Part shown: one piece after another, positions 7,662 through 15,182 of the stretch
Position numbering within the stretch: the first letter of the stretch is position 1
How the letters are laid out: the number at the start of each line of letters is the position of its first letter
DNA from: Pannonibacter sp. SL95
GTDB lineage: Bacteria > Pseudomonadota > Alphaproteobacteria > Rhizobiales > Stappiaceae
Assembly: GCF_026672425.1 (NCBI RefSeq)
Contig: NZ_JAPPRC010000003.1
Coordinates: 1,656,501-1,720,500, forward strand
DNA length: 64,000 nt
Direction: 5' to 3'
Program-made: the position numbers and the translations under genes
The notes under the pieces: model-generated
Databases searched by the model: none
What the model was told of the DNA's origin: nothing
Seen by the model: the letters and a program-made list of their open reading frames with translations, nothing else

Positions 7662-9077
7662 ATGCATCCACGGGCCACGCAATCCGCGCCAGGGAGCGAT
7701 GACGCGCCAGCAATGGTGCAAATCTTGGAGGCCCTGGGCCTGAGGGATGGAGGCGATGCCGGCGCCGGCGATGCCGGTGCTGCTGGCTCATCTGCACAAG
7801 AGTTCGAGCCATTTTCGCCTCTGCTTTCAGCCTGGCCGCTCGATATCCGGTTTCTTGCTGCGGACGGCGGGGTTCATCTGGCAACCGCCATTCTGGATCC
7901 CCTGCGATCCGCTGCAGCTCCAGCTGGGGCAGACCAGTCCTGGCGTGTCGAAGCCGCCAGGACGCTCGCGACGCTGGTGAGCGGCGGGCAGGGATTTGAC
8001 CGGCACAAGGCGCTCAAATCCTGCCTTGGCGAAATGGCCGAGCGGCTCAGCCTCCTGTCGCGTGGGGCAGGGGATCCGAAAATTGTTTCGAGAGAAGAAG
8101 GACTTGTCGATATTCCCGCCGGGCCGTTGCTGCGCTTCAGTCCGGCACAGGAGCGGCGGCTCGCGGGGCGCCACCCTTTGCTGGAGCAGCACTGGACCGA
8201 TGCCGGTATCGACTGGAACGGGCTCTCCGAGCGTCGGCTTATTGCTGAACCACTGTGTGGCGGTGCTCCGGTTCAGGTCCCGGCGCTCGGACACATCGTC
8301 GGGGAGGGAGCGTGGTGTGGCCTTCCGGATCTGCCGATCGCATCGTCGGTCGGGGCAGCGGTCTGGACTGATCTGGATGGGGCTCGCGCACGTGCGCTCA
8401 GCGAGGCGGTCGAGCGCGATGCCATTGGCCTGTGCTGGTACAACCGGCTGGGGATAACCCCTCTGCAGCAGGGGGTGTGGCAGGAGGTTTTGCCTGAAAT
8501 TTGTGCAGGGTGGATCACTGCGCGATCTCGCATCACGCGCGTCTATTGGGCTCCTGCCGCCTTTGATCATCACGTCGTGGTCGCGCTGTCGTGGATCGGG
8601 GAGGGGAAAATGGGGGCAGCTGGCTTTGCGTCCGGGGCGAGCGCGGCCGGGACGGTCGCATCGGCTGTTCTGGAGCTTCTGCAAGGGGAGCGGATGCAGG
8701 AGCTGCGGCTGGCGGTGCAGGCTTCGCCCGCCCAGACAGGCGTGAAGTTGCCATTGGCACTTGATCTCGCCATCAACCAGGACATCCGTCAGGCCTTTCA
8801 CGTCCTGCCTGACACTGCAGCGCTGACCAGTCTTCCGCCCGACTTTGCGCCAGGCGATCTTGAGCGCAGTCTGATGCAAAGGGGCGTGAGGGCCTATTTC
8901 ATTGATCTGTCCCGGGAGGATATCGGCCTGTCCTGTGCCAAGGTCGTCAGTCCAGACCTTGTGGACTGGCAGCCACGATTTGGCAGCTCCCGTCTTTTTG
9001 AGGAACCCCTGCGCCTTGGGCTCCGGCAACATGCTGCAACGGAAGCCGAATTTGCCGAACGTCCCTTTCCATTCTGA
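7662..9077 (+). CDS. YcaO-domain protein (RiPP azoline/thioamide-type cyclodehydratase)
   Basis: With the ATG at 7662 the product has 471 residues. Starts at TTG 7476 or ATG 7713 are possible, and none has a good ribosome-binding site. YcaO hallmarks appear in order: KSCLGEMAERLSL (residues about 119-131), SSVGAAVWTD then ALSEAVERDA (about 228-254), a glycine-rich GAAGFASGASAAG followed by SAVLELLQ, and a C-terminal SREDIGLSCAKVVSPDL. It ends RPFPF, close to the proline-rich C terminus of many YcaO cyclodehydratases. By family it activates backbone amides with ATP. No E1-like, Ocin-ThiF or TfuA partner is nearby, so the reaction type is open. The two NHLP-like peptides next door are the likely substrates. 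Confidence 0.8.
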   Translation: MHPRATQSAPGSDDAPAMVQILEALGLRDGGDAGAGDAGAAGSSAQEFEPFSPLLSAWPLDIRFLAADGGVHLATAILDPLRSAAAPAGADQSWRVEAARTLATLVSGGQGFDRHKALKSCLGEMAERLSLLSRGAGDPKIVSREEGLVDIPAGPLLRFSPAQERRLAGRHPLLEQHWTDAGIDWNGLSERRLIAEPLCGGAPVQVPALGHIVGEGAWCGLPDLPIASSVGAAVWTDLDGARARALSEAVERDAIGLCWYNRLGITPLQQGVWQEVLPEICAGWITARSRITRVYWAPAAFDHHVVVALSWIGEGKMGAAGFASGASAAGTVASAVLELLQGERMQELRLAVQASPAQTGVKLPLALDLAINQDIRQAFHVLPDTAALTSLPPDFAPGDLERSLMQRGVRAYFIDLSREDIGLSCAKVVSPDLVDWQPRFGSSRLFEEPLRLGLRQHAATEAEFAERPFPF

Positions 9078-9104
9078 ATGCGCCTCGGGTGTCAGCGGGG
9101 GCGC

Positions 9105-9133
9105 TTGACAGGTTCGCAGCCACAGCCTAGAAA
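9105..9133 (+). promoter_or_regulatory. Strong sigma-70-type promoter for candidate sRNA
   Basis: TTGACA (9105-9110) and TAGAAA (9128-9133) are separated by exactly 17 bp. The base before the -35 is C, giving the CTTGAC favoured in alphaproteobacteria. No coding sequence starts within 240 bp downstream. Confidence 0.7.
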
Positions 9134-9139
9134 AAAGAT

Positions 9140-9250
9140 GAGATTGAAACTCCACTTTTGGAGCGGCGTTCTCACCGGCTCTCGCCGGTTCCCCTCTTGG
9201 GGTCTCTGGAAACCTGACTTCATGGCGGACCTTCGGGTCCGCCTTTTTTC
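9140..9250 (+). ncRNA. Candidate structured small RNA
   Basis: A transcript of about 110 nt is bounded by the promoter at 9105-9133 and the terminator at 9224-9250. It contains perfect tetraloop hairpins: CTCCA/TGGAG (9150-9163), ACCGGC/GCCGGT (9174-9189) and CCCC/GGGG (9191-9202), all with pyrimidine loops. There is no credible ORF. I do not recognise it as 6S, SRP, tmRNA or RNase P RNA. The transcription start is inferred. Confidence 0.55.
9224..9250 (+). terminator. Rho-independent terminator with UUCG loop
   Basis: GGCGGACC (9224-9231) pairs perfectly with GGTCCGCC (9236-9243) around TTCG, followed by TTTTTTC. It would end the candidate sRNA and any readthrough from YcaO. Confidence 0.88.
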
Positions 9251-9381
9251 TTTGTGGCGCGCTCGCGTGCAAAAATCTGCCGCAGAGCGCTCTGGCAAGT
9301 CTTTCAACTGGCTACGGGAAACCCCATATGCGGGGACAAAGGATGACATCAGCTCATCCGCAGGTTCAACCAGAGAAGGAA

Positions 9382-10461
9382 ATGCCGTCCGTGTCCAGCC
9401 GTTTTGCCCGTTCGACAGCCGCCGCGATTCTTGGGCTCGCTGCCCTGCTTGTTGCTGCCGACTTCGCTGAGGCGCGCCGCGCTGGCAGCGGGGGCGGCTT
9501 TGGCAGCCGTGGGTCCCGTACGTTCCAGTCGACCCCGGCAACGCCGACCGCACCCGGCACGGCAGCCCCGATCGAGCGCTCGATGACCCCGAACCCTGGC
9601 ACGGCTGCGCCGGGCGTCAACCAGCCGGCGCGCCCGGGCGCGCCGCAGGCGGCCCAGTCGCCGGCAGCGCAGCAGAAGCCCGGTTTCTTCGGCAGCTTCG
9701 GCCGGTCGATGATCGGTGGCCTGCTGGTGGGCGGGCTGATCGGCATGCTGATGGGGCAGGGTCTTGGCGGCATGGCAGGGTTCTTCGGTCTGCTGCTTCA
9801 GCTTGGCGTGATTGCCCTGATTGTCATGCTGGTCATGCGTTTCCTTGCCAGCCGGCGTCAGCCCACCCCGGCTCATGCCTACTCGGCTCCGTCCGCCGGG
9901 GCTGGTCTCGGCTCTGCACGCGGCACAGACGGTCCTGCAGGCCAAGCCGGCTCGGCCATGACTGGCGGACTGTCGGGTCTGGCCGGTGGCCTGTTCTCCG
10001 GTGGCTCGGCAGGCGCCGCGGCACAGCCGGCGATGCAGGTTGTCGGCGAGCCGATCGAGATCGCGCCGGAAGACTTCGACCGGTTCGAAGCCATGCTTAC
10101 GGAAGTCCAGGAAGCCTATGGCCGTGAGGACTTTGCCGCCTTGCGCCGTCTGGCGACGCCGGAAGCGATGTCCTACCTTGCCGAGGAGCTTGGCGAACTG
10201 GCAACGCAGGGGCGCCGCAATCAGGTGACCGAGGTGAAGCTGCTGCAGGGCGATCTGGCCGAAGCCTGGCATGAGGACGGCACCGACTACGCAACGGTTG
10301 CCATGCGCTACGAGAGCATCGACGTGATGCTGGACCGTGAAACCGGTGCGGTTGTCGAGGGCAACGCCGAGGTTCCGGGCGAAAGCACCGAGATCTGGAC
10401 GTTTGCCCGCAAGCGCGGCGGTGACTGGAAGCTCTCCGCAATTCAGGGCGTTGCTGCCTGA
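9382..10461 (+). CDS. Tim44-like domain membrane protein
   Basis: The product has 359 residues; the ATG at 9382 follows AGAAGGAA. A signal-like hydrophobic N terminus (ILGLAALLVAADFAEA) precedes a low-complexity Gly/Pro/Ala/Thr region. Next come a hydrophobic segment (GGLLVGGLIGMLMG, then GVIALIVMLVMRF), a second glycine-rich linker, and a C-terminal Tim44/mL45-type domain (FDRFEAMLTEVQEAYG, then LRRLATPEAMSYLAEEL, ending DWKLSAIQG). It is probably anchored in the inner membrane with the Tim44 domain exposed. Bacterial function is not established. Confidence 0.8.
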   Translation: MPSVSSRFARSTAAAILGLAALLVAADFAEARRAGSGGGFGSRGSRTFQSTPATPTAPGTAAPIERSMTPNPGTAAPGVNQPARPGAPQAAQSPAAQQKPGFFGSFGRSMIGGLLVGGLIGMLMGQGLGGMAGFFGLLLQLGVIALIVMLVMRFLASRRQPTPAHAYSAPSAGAGLGSARGTDGPAGQAGSAMTGGLSGLAGGLFSGGSAGAAAQPAMQVVGEPIEIAPEDFDRFEAMLTEVQEAYGREDFAALRRLATPEAMSYLAEELGELATQGRRNQVTEVKLLQGDLAEAWHEDGTDYATVAMRYESIDVMLDRETGAVVEGNAEVPGESTEIWTFARKRGGDWKLSAIQGVAA

Positions 10462-10485
10462 CAGCGCGGGTCCTGACCGTGAAAG

Positions 10486-10510
10486 GCCCGGCCTGAGCGC
10501 CGGGCTTTTT
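10486..10510 (+). terminator. Rho-independent terminator after the Tim44-like gene
   Basis: GCCCGGC (10486-10492) and GCCGGGC (10499-10505) form a 7-bp stem with a 6-nt loop, followed by TTTTTGTTTTT. It lies between convergent genes. Confidence 0.85.
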
Positions 10511-10514
10511 GTTT

Positions 10515-11048
10515 TTAGCGGTTGACCAGCACCGGCCGGCCGTCAGCTTCGGGCCGCGACAGGGTCATGACCCAGAAGTTCCGCCAGGTTCCGTCGGACC
10601 GGTTGACCCGGGCAAGGCCCATCTTCGTCACATAGGGATTGAGCAGGTTGCGGTCATGCCCGGCAGAGCCTTGCCAGCCGGCAAAGGCGGCGTCCTGTGT
10701 GGCATAGCCCGCGCCAAGGTTTTCCGCGCCTGCGTAGTTCCGATAACCGGCTGCATCGAGGCGGCCCGAGAGCCCTTCCGCGCTGTGCTGGCGCGTTTTC
10801 ATGCTATCGCGCTCGGCAATATAGCGTGCCATGTCGGACGACACGGCGGTCAAGCGGGCATCCAGTGCAACGGGCGCAAGGCCCTTGCTTGCCCGATAGG
10901 CATTGAGCCTGGCGAGCATCGCAGGTTCATCGACAGGCACAGGCTCGATCACTGTCTTGGGGCCAAGCTTCGTGGGCTCAAGTCCGGCACAGCCTGCAAG
11001 GGCAACACAGAGGGCGAGGCTGACAAGAAACCGGCGGCGCGTCTGCAT
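10515..11048 (-). CDS. CAP (SCP/PR1) domain lipoprotein
   Basis: The product has 177 residues, starting MQTRRRFLVSLALC. A lipobox LAGC ends the signal sequence, so it is probably a lipid-anchored envelope protein. The CAP fold is visible in NAYRASKGLAPVALDARLTAVSSDMA, HSAEGLSGR, AENLGAGY and GHDRNLLNP, with a C-terminal FWVMTLSRP. These are family-typical positions of the conserved His/Glu cavity. A TTG start 15 bp upstream is possible, but the ATG sits well behind AAGAG. Specific function is unknown. Confidence 0.82.
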   Translation of the reverse strand: MQTRRRFLVSLALCVALAGCAGLEPTKLGPKTVIEPVPVDEPAMLARLNAYRASKGLAPVALDARLTAVSSDMARYIAERDSMKTRQHSAEGLSGRLDAAGYRNYAGAENLGAGYATQDAAFAGWQGSAGHDRNLLNPYVTKMGLARVNRSDGTWRNFWVMTLSRPEADGRPVLVNR

Positions 11049-11339
11049 GGGGTGTCTCTTCAATCGACGAACGGGAACCCGCCCGGCTTAGGCCAGAACG
11101 GGCGCCGGGCCAAGCCGGACAGACGGCTTTTCCGGGAAAAACATGCAATCCGGCCGGTCCAGACCGGATCGGCAGGTCAGGGGAGGGCAGAACGGGACCG
11201 GGCACGACCCACCTTCACTGTCCCATTGAAGTCTCCCGTTTCCCTTTCGCCTGCACTCCTGTAGGAAACGCGCTTGAACACGCTGGTGTGTCGGGGCAGG
11301 GGGAGCCCGCCGCGCCAGTCAGGATGCGTCAGGCAGACC

Positions 11340-13076
11340 ATGAGCACGACAATCGACCCGAACACTCAGACAACAGGCCTTTCTCCCGAATCCGCCGTCT
11401 CTGCCGCCGTTAAGCGGCCGGTCTGGCTGAGGCTGCTCGGGCACGACCTGATTGCGCCGCTTGTGTTGCTGGTGCTGGCGCTGGCGATGTTCGTACCCGG
11501 ACAATGGACCGTTCCTCCGCTCGACCGTGATGAGCCCCGGTTTACCCAAGCCTCGAAACAGATGCTGGAGACCGGCAACTACGTCGACATCCGCCTGCAA
11601 GAAGAGCCGCGCTACAAGAAGCCCATCGGCATCTACTGGCTGCAGGTGGTCTCGGCCAAGGCGACCGGCTATGGCGCGGACGCTCCGCTCTGGGTCTACC
11701 GTCTGCCTTCCCTGATCGCCGGTCTTTCGGTGGTGCTGCTGACGTACTGGATGGCGCGGGCATTTGCCGGACCACCTGTCGCCTTTGTTGCCGGATTGCT
11801 GGTGCTTTCGGCCTTGATCCTTGGCGTCGAGGCGCGGCTTGGCAAGACGGACGCAACACTCTTTGCGATGATCGTCCTGGCGCAAGGTGCATTGGCGCGG
11901 CTGTTCCTGGCCAGCAGCCCTGTTCCGCGCTGGGGACTTGCGCTGGTGTTCTGGACGGCGATTGCCGGGGGCGTACTGGTCAAGGGGCCGGTGATCCTCA
12001 TGGTTGTCGGCCTGACCGTCGCCGGACTTATGTTGCTGACCCGCAGTGCCAGCTGGTTCCGGGCGTCTGCGCCGGTGTTTGGCGTGCCCTGGATGCTCTT
12101 GCTCATCCTGCCGTGGTTTGTTGCCATCTGGATTGCGACCGAGGGCGGCTTTTTCCAGGAAGCGGTTGGCCGCGACCTGCTTGGCAAGGTCTCCGAGGGA
12201 CAGGAAAGCCATGGCGCTCCGCCGCTCACCCATCTGGCGGCGATGCTCGCCGTGTTCTGGCCGCTGCCGGGGTTCCTGGTGTTTGCAGCGCCGGCGATTT
12301 GGCGCGAACGCAAGAGCCCGTTGGTGCTGTTTGCGACCGCATGGTTCTTGCCCTCCTGGATTGTCTTCGAGCTGGTGGCGACCAAGCTGCCGCATTACAC
12401 GATGCCGTTGTTGCCGGCTCTGGCGCTTGTCACGGCTGCTGCGCTTGTCGATGGTGCTGGGGCCAATGCCGGACGGGCCTTGCGCTGGACAGGGGCGGCA
12501 CTGGTCGCGCTGCTGCCTCTGGCGATTTTCGGCGCGGTGCTGGCCGGTCCCTTTGCGCTTGGCCTCTGGCCGTCGCCTCCGGGTGTGGTGCTGTGCGGCT
12601 TTGCGGCGCTCCTGGCCGTTTGGTCTGCCGCCCGGCTGGCGCATGGTGAGTCACTCGTCGCCTTGCCGCGGGCGGTCTTCGCCATGCTGCTCATGACGGG
12701 GGGCGTCTGGGGCTTCTCCGGACCGGCGCTGGAGACAATCTGGGTCTCGCCGCGCCTGGTGGCCGCGATTGCCGAAAAGACGCCTTGCGCAGCGCCTGAG
12801 GTGGCCTCCAGCGGCTTCAGTGAGCCGAGCTTTGTCTTCCTGCAAGGCACAGGGACCCGGCTGATCCCGGGCAATGAAGCGGCGGCCTTCCTGGCTGCGC
12901 AGCCCAAGACTTGCCGCATTGCCGTGATCGAGAAGCTACAGGAAGAGAGCTTTCTCACTGCAGCGGCGGCGAGCGGACTTGTGCCGGAACTGCGCGGCAG
13001 GGTAGAGGGCGTCAACATCAATGGCGGTCGCACCCTTGACCTTGGGCTTTACGTGGCAGGACCTGCAGCACAATGA
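11340..13076 (+). CDS. GT39/ArnT-like polyprenyl-phosphate glycosyltransferase
   Basis: The product has 578 residues with about a dozen hydrophobic segments. The first periplasmic loop carries DRDEPRF (62-68) and RYKKPIGIYW (91-100), the acidic and KP motifs of the ArnT/dolichyl-phosphate-mannose transferase class. By family it transfers a sugar from a polyprenyl phosphate donor to lipid A or another envelope acceptor at the periplasmic face. It overlaps the downstream PAP2 gene by 4 bp and belongs with the GT2 and LABN genes. In rhizobia comparable sets (rgt genes) add galacturonic acid to lipid A. The start is chosen at the ATG before MSTTIDPN; an in-frame TTG lies at 11274. Confidence 0.8.
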   Translation: MSTTIDPNTQTTGLSPESAVSAAVKRPVWLRLLGHDLIAPLVLLVLALAMFVPGQWTVPPLDRDEPRFTQASKQMLETGNYVDIRLQEEPRYKKPIGIYWLQVVSAKATGYGADAPLWVYRLPSLIAGLSVVLLTYWMARAFAGPPVAFVAGLLVLSALILGVEARLGKTDATLFAMIVLAQGALARLFLASSPVPRWGLALVFWTAIAGGVLVKGPVILMVVGLTVAGLMLLTRSASWFRASAPVFGVPWMLLLILPWFVAIWIATEGGFFQEAVGRDLLGKVSEGQESHGAPPLTHLAAMLAVFWPLPGFLVFAAPAIWRERKSPLVLFATAWFLPSWIVFELVATKLPHYTMPLLPALALVTAAALVDGAGANAGRALRWTGAALVALLPLAIFGAVLAGPFALGLWPSPPGVVLCGFAALLAVWSAARLAHGESLVALPRAVFAMLLMTGGVWGFSGPALETIWVSPRLVAAIAEKTPCAAPEVASSGFSEPSFVFLQGTGTRLIPGNEAAAFLAAQPKTCRIAVIEKLQEESFLTAAAASGLVPELRGRVEGVNINGGRTLDLGLYVAGPAAQ

Positions 13077-13996
13077 CGGACGGTTTTGAAACGGGCGGCA
13101 TGGACACTGGTGGTCCAGGCTGGAAGCGGCGGCTTGTCGCGGTCCGCGAGCGGTTTCTGGGAAACTGGCGCAGGGTCAGGACAGTCATCGCCAACCGCCG
13201 CCGCAGGGCCGAACGCCTGCATGACCCCTTGCCCGCCGGCCAGCGGCCCCAGGACTTTCTGGCGATCCTGCTTCTGACGGTTGGCATCGCCGTGGTGCTT
13301 GCCGATATCCCGACCTATCCGTGGCTGCGCTCCCTGCCACCGGGATACCGGGAGGCGTTTGCGGCCATCACGGATCTTGGCAAGGCAAACTGGATCCTGT
13401 GGTCAACCGGTCTGTTCTGCCTTGGCTATCTCGCCTTTGCTGACTTGAGCCGCCTCGCAGGACGGGCCCGGATGGCCATGGCCATGACCTGGACCTACGC
13501 AGCTTTTATTTTCTACACCGTCGCGCTGACCGGCATCCTGTCGCTGATCTTCAAGTGGATCCTCGGGCGCGCCCGCCCGAAGCTCTATGAACAGGTCGGT
13601 CCGATTGCCTTCGATCCGTTCGTCTTCAATGGTGCCTACACCAGTTTTCCGTCCGGGCATTCGACCACGGTTGCGGCGCTGGCGACAGCGCTGGCACTGA
13701 TCTTTCCGACCTGGCGCTGGCTGATCATCGTCGCGGCTTTCTGGGCTGCCTTCAGCCGCATCATGGTTGGCGCGCATTACCCCTCGGATGTGATCGCCGG
13801 AACCTTGCTCGGCATGACTGTGACGCTGTTCTGCGCCCGCTGGATGGCACGGCGCCGGTTGGGCTTTACGCTGGCGCCCAATGGCAGCATCGTTCCCATC
13901 CTCAACCAGCGCTCCGCCGCGCTCAGCCTGCGCGCTCTGTGGCGCGCCCTGCTTGGCCGGAGCTCGGCCCTGCGCCCGGCCAAGGGCGGGGAGTGA
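13073..13996 (+). CDS. PAP2-family phosphatase (LpxE/LpxF-like)
   Basis: The product has 307 residues. The three-part phosphatase signature is complete: KWILGRARP, SFPSGHST and SRIMVGAHYPSD, set among about six membrane segments. Active sites of such enzymes face the periplasm. The operon context between GT39 and GT2 genes suggests dephosphorylation of lipid A, which would free the position for a sugar, or of a polyprenyl carrier. A basic N-terminal region (NRRRRAERLHDP) precedes the first helix. Translation is coupled to the upstream gene through a 4-bp overlap. Confidence 0.8.
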   Translation: MTDGFETGGMDTGGPGWKRRLVAVRERFLGNWRRVRTVIANRRRRAERLHDPLPAGQRPQDFLAILLLTVGIAVVLADIPTYPWLRSLPPGYREAFAAITDLGKANWILWSTGLFCLGYLAFADLSRLAGRARMAMAMTWTYAAFIFYTVALTGILSLIFKWILGRARPKLYEQVGPIAFDPFVFNGAYTSFPSGHSTTVAALATALALIFPTWRWLIIVAAFWAAFSRIMVGAHYPSDVIAGTLLGMTVTLFCARWMARRRLGFTLAPNGSIVPILNQRSAALSLRALWRALLGRSSALRPAKGGE

Positions 13997-14001
13997 CCAC
14001 A

Positions 14002-14769
14002 ATGACCGATATGACCAACACCGACATGACCGGTGCGCTTGACGTGACCGTCGTTGTTCCCGCCAAGGACGAGCGCGACAACCTGCCAATCCTGCTGGAC
14101 GAAATTTCTGCCGCGCTGGACGGATGGGCCTTTGAGGTCATCGTCGTCGATGACGGCTCCAGCGACGGGACCGATCAGGTGCTGGCCGCCTACGCGTCGA
14201 CCCATGCCTGGCTGCGCCCGCTCCGTCATGCTCAGGCCTGCGGCCAGAGCTGCGCCGTGCGCACGGGCGTTTTGCAAGCCCGGGGCACGGTGGTTGCGAC
14301 CATTGACGGCGACGGGGAAAACAACCCGGCCTACATTCCCGAGCTGCTGAAGGCGCTGGAGGCTGGAGGCCCGGCCGTAGCCCTGGCTGCGGGCCAGCGG
14401 GTCGGACGGAAGGCAAGCCGGGCCAAGCGTCTGGCGTCGAAGCTTGCCAACAAGCTGCGTGGTGCGCTGCTCAAGGACAACACCCGCGACAGCGGCTGTG
14501 GCCTGAAGGCGCTCAGGCGCGAGGTTTTCCTGCAGCTGCCTTATTTTGACAGCTGGCACCGGTTTCTTCCGGCGCTGGTCATCCGCGAGGGCTACGGCGT
14601 CGTGCATGTCGATGTACTGGATCGGCAGCGCCGGCATGGGACCTCGAAATACGGCATTTTTGACCGGGCGCTGATCGGTGCGCTGGATCTCTTCGGCGTC
14701 TGGTGGCTGCGCCGCCGCCGAAAGGCAATTCCGGTTGTCTCCGCCATCGCTTCGGCGCCAGAAGCCTGA
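14002..14769 (+). CDS. GT2 polyprenyl-phosphate sugar synthase
   Basis: The product has 255 residues. VTVVVPAKDERDNLP, EVIVVDDGSSDGT and VATIDGDGENNP are the strand-DDGS and DxD-like motifs of the DPMS/ArnC-like GT2 enzymes. SGCGLKALRREVF and RRHGTSKYG are further family motifs. It has no C-terminal membrane helices, so it is probably a peripheral cytoplasmic enzyme that loads a sugar onto undecaprenyl phosphate for the GT39 protein. It begins 6 bp after the PAP2 stop. RgtE of Rhizobium is the closest functional analogue I can name; the sugar is not determined by the sequence. Confidence 0.82.
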   Translation: MTDMTNTDMTGALDVTVVVPAKDERDNLPILLDEISAALDGWAFEVIVVDDGSSDGTDQVLAAYASTHAWLRPLRHAQACGQSCAVRTGVLQARGTVVATIDGDGENNPAYIPELLKALEAGGPAVALAAGQRVGRKASRAKRLASKLANKLRGALLKDNTRDSGCGLKALRREVFLQLPYFDSWHRFLPALVIREGYGVVHVDVLDRQRRHGTSKYGIFDRALIGALDLFGVWWLRRRRKAIPVVSAIASAPEA

Positions 14770-14803
14770 AACCCTATGTCTTCCCCCGCATGGAACGCCT
14801 GAC

Positions 14804-15118
14804 ATGACTGAACTGGCTCAATGGCTGCATGATGTGTTCGTCAAGCAGCTCGACTTCTGGGTCATCCTGGGTTTCGTCGCCCAGTTCCTGTTCTCGATGC
14901 GCTTCATCGTGCAGTGGATCGCCTCCGAGCGGGTCGGCCGCTCGATTGTGCCGATCGCCTTCTGGTTTTTCTCGATCGGTGGCGGTTCGCTGCTGCTCGT
15001 CTATGCAGTCCAGCGGCAGGACCCGGTGTTCATTGCCGGACAGGCGCTGGGGCTGATCATCTACTTCCGCAATCTCTGGCTCATCTTCAAGGAAAAGCGC
15101 CAGGATCCAGCGATCTGA
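14804..15118 (+). CDS. Lipid-A-disaccharide synthase N-terminal domain (LABN) membrane protein
   Basis: The product has 104 residues. The family pattern is clear: FWVILGFVAQFLFSMRFIVQWIASE, SIVPIAFWFFS, GGGSLLLVYA, and YFRNLWLI near the end, giving three to four membrane segments. Despite the family name it lacks the LpxB catalytic domain. Such proteins recur beside polyprenyl-phosphate sugar synthases and may help flip or present the carrier-linked sugar. It is the last gene of the four-gene operon, with a terminator 32 bp downstream. Confidence 0.85.
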   Translation: MTELAQWLHDVFVKQLDFWVILGFVAQFLFSMRFIVQWIASERVGRSIVPIAFWFFSIGGGSLLLVYAVQRQDPVFIAGQALGLIIYFRNLWLIFKEKRQDPAI

Positions 15119-15149
15119 CGGTGGTTTCTGAACAACCGGATGAAGGTTG

Positions 15150-15176
15150 GGCGGGCTGAATCAGCCCGCCTTTTTT
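15150..15176 (+). terminator. Rho-independent terminator of the lipid A operon
   Basis: GGCGGGCTG (15150-15158) pairs with CAGCCCGCC (15162-15170) around AAT, followed by six T. It lies between convergent genes, and the T tract serves the plus strand. Confidence 0.88.
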
Positions 15177-15182
15177 GGCTGA

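Noticed and set aside
3349-9100. Genomic island inserted at tRNA-Arg
   Set aside because: The stretch after the tRNA has accessory-type genes, but I find no integrase and no second copy of the tRNA 3' end within the window.
9140-9250. 6S, SRP or tmRNA identity for the small RNA
   Set aside because: It lacks the SRP apical motif, any tmRNA tRNA-like ends, and the long closing stem with central bulge of 6S RNA.
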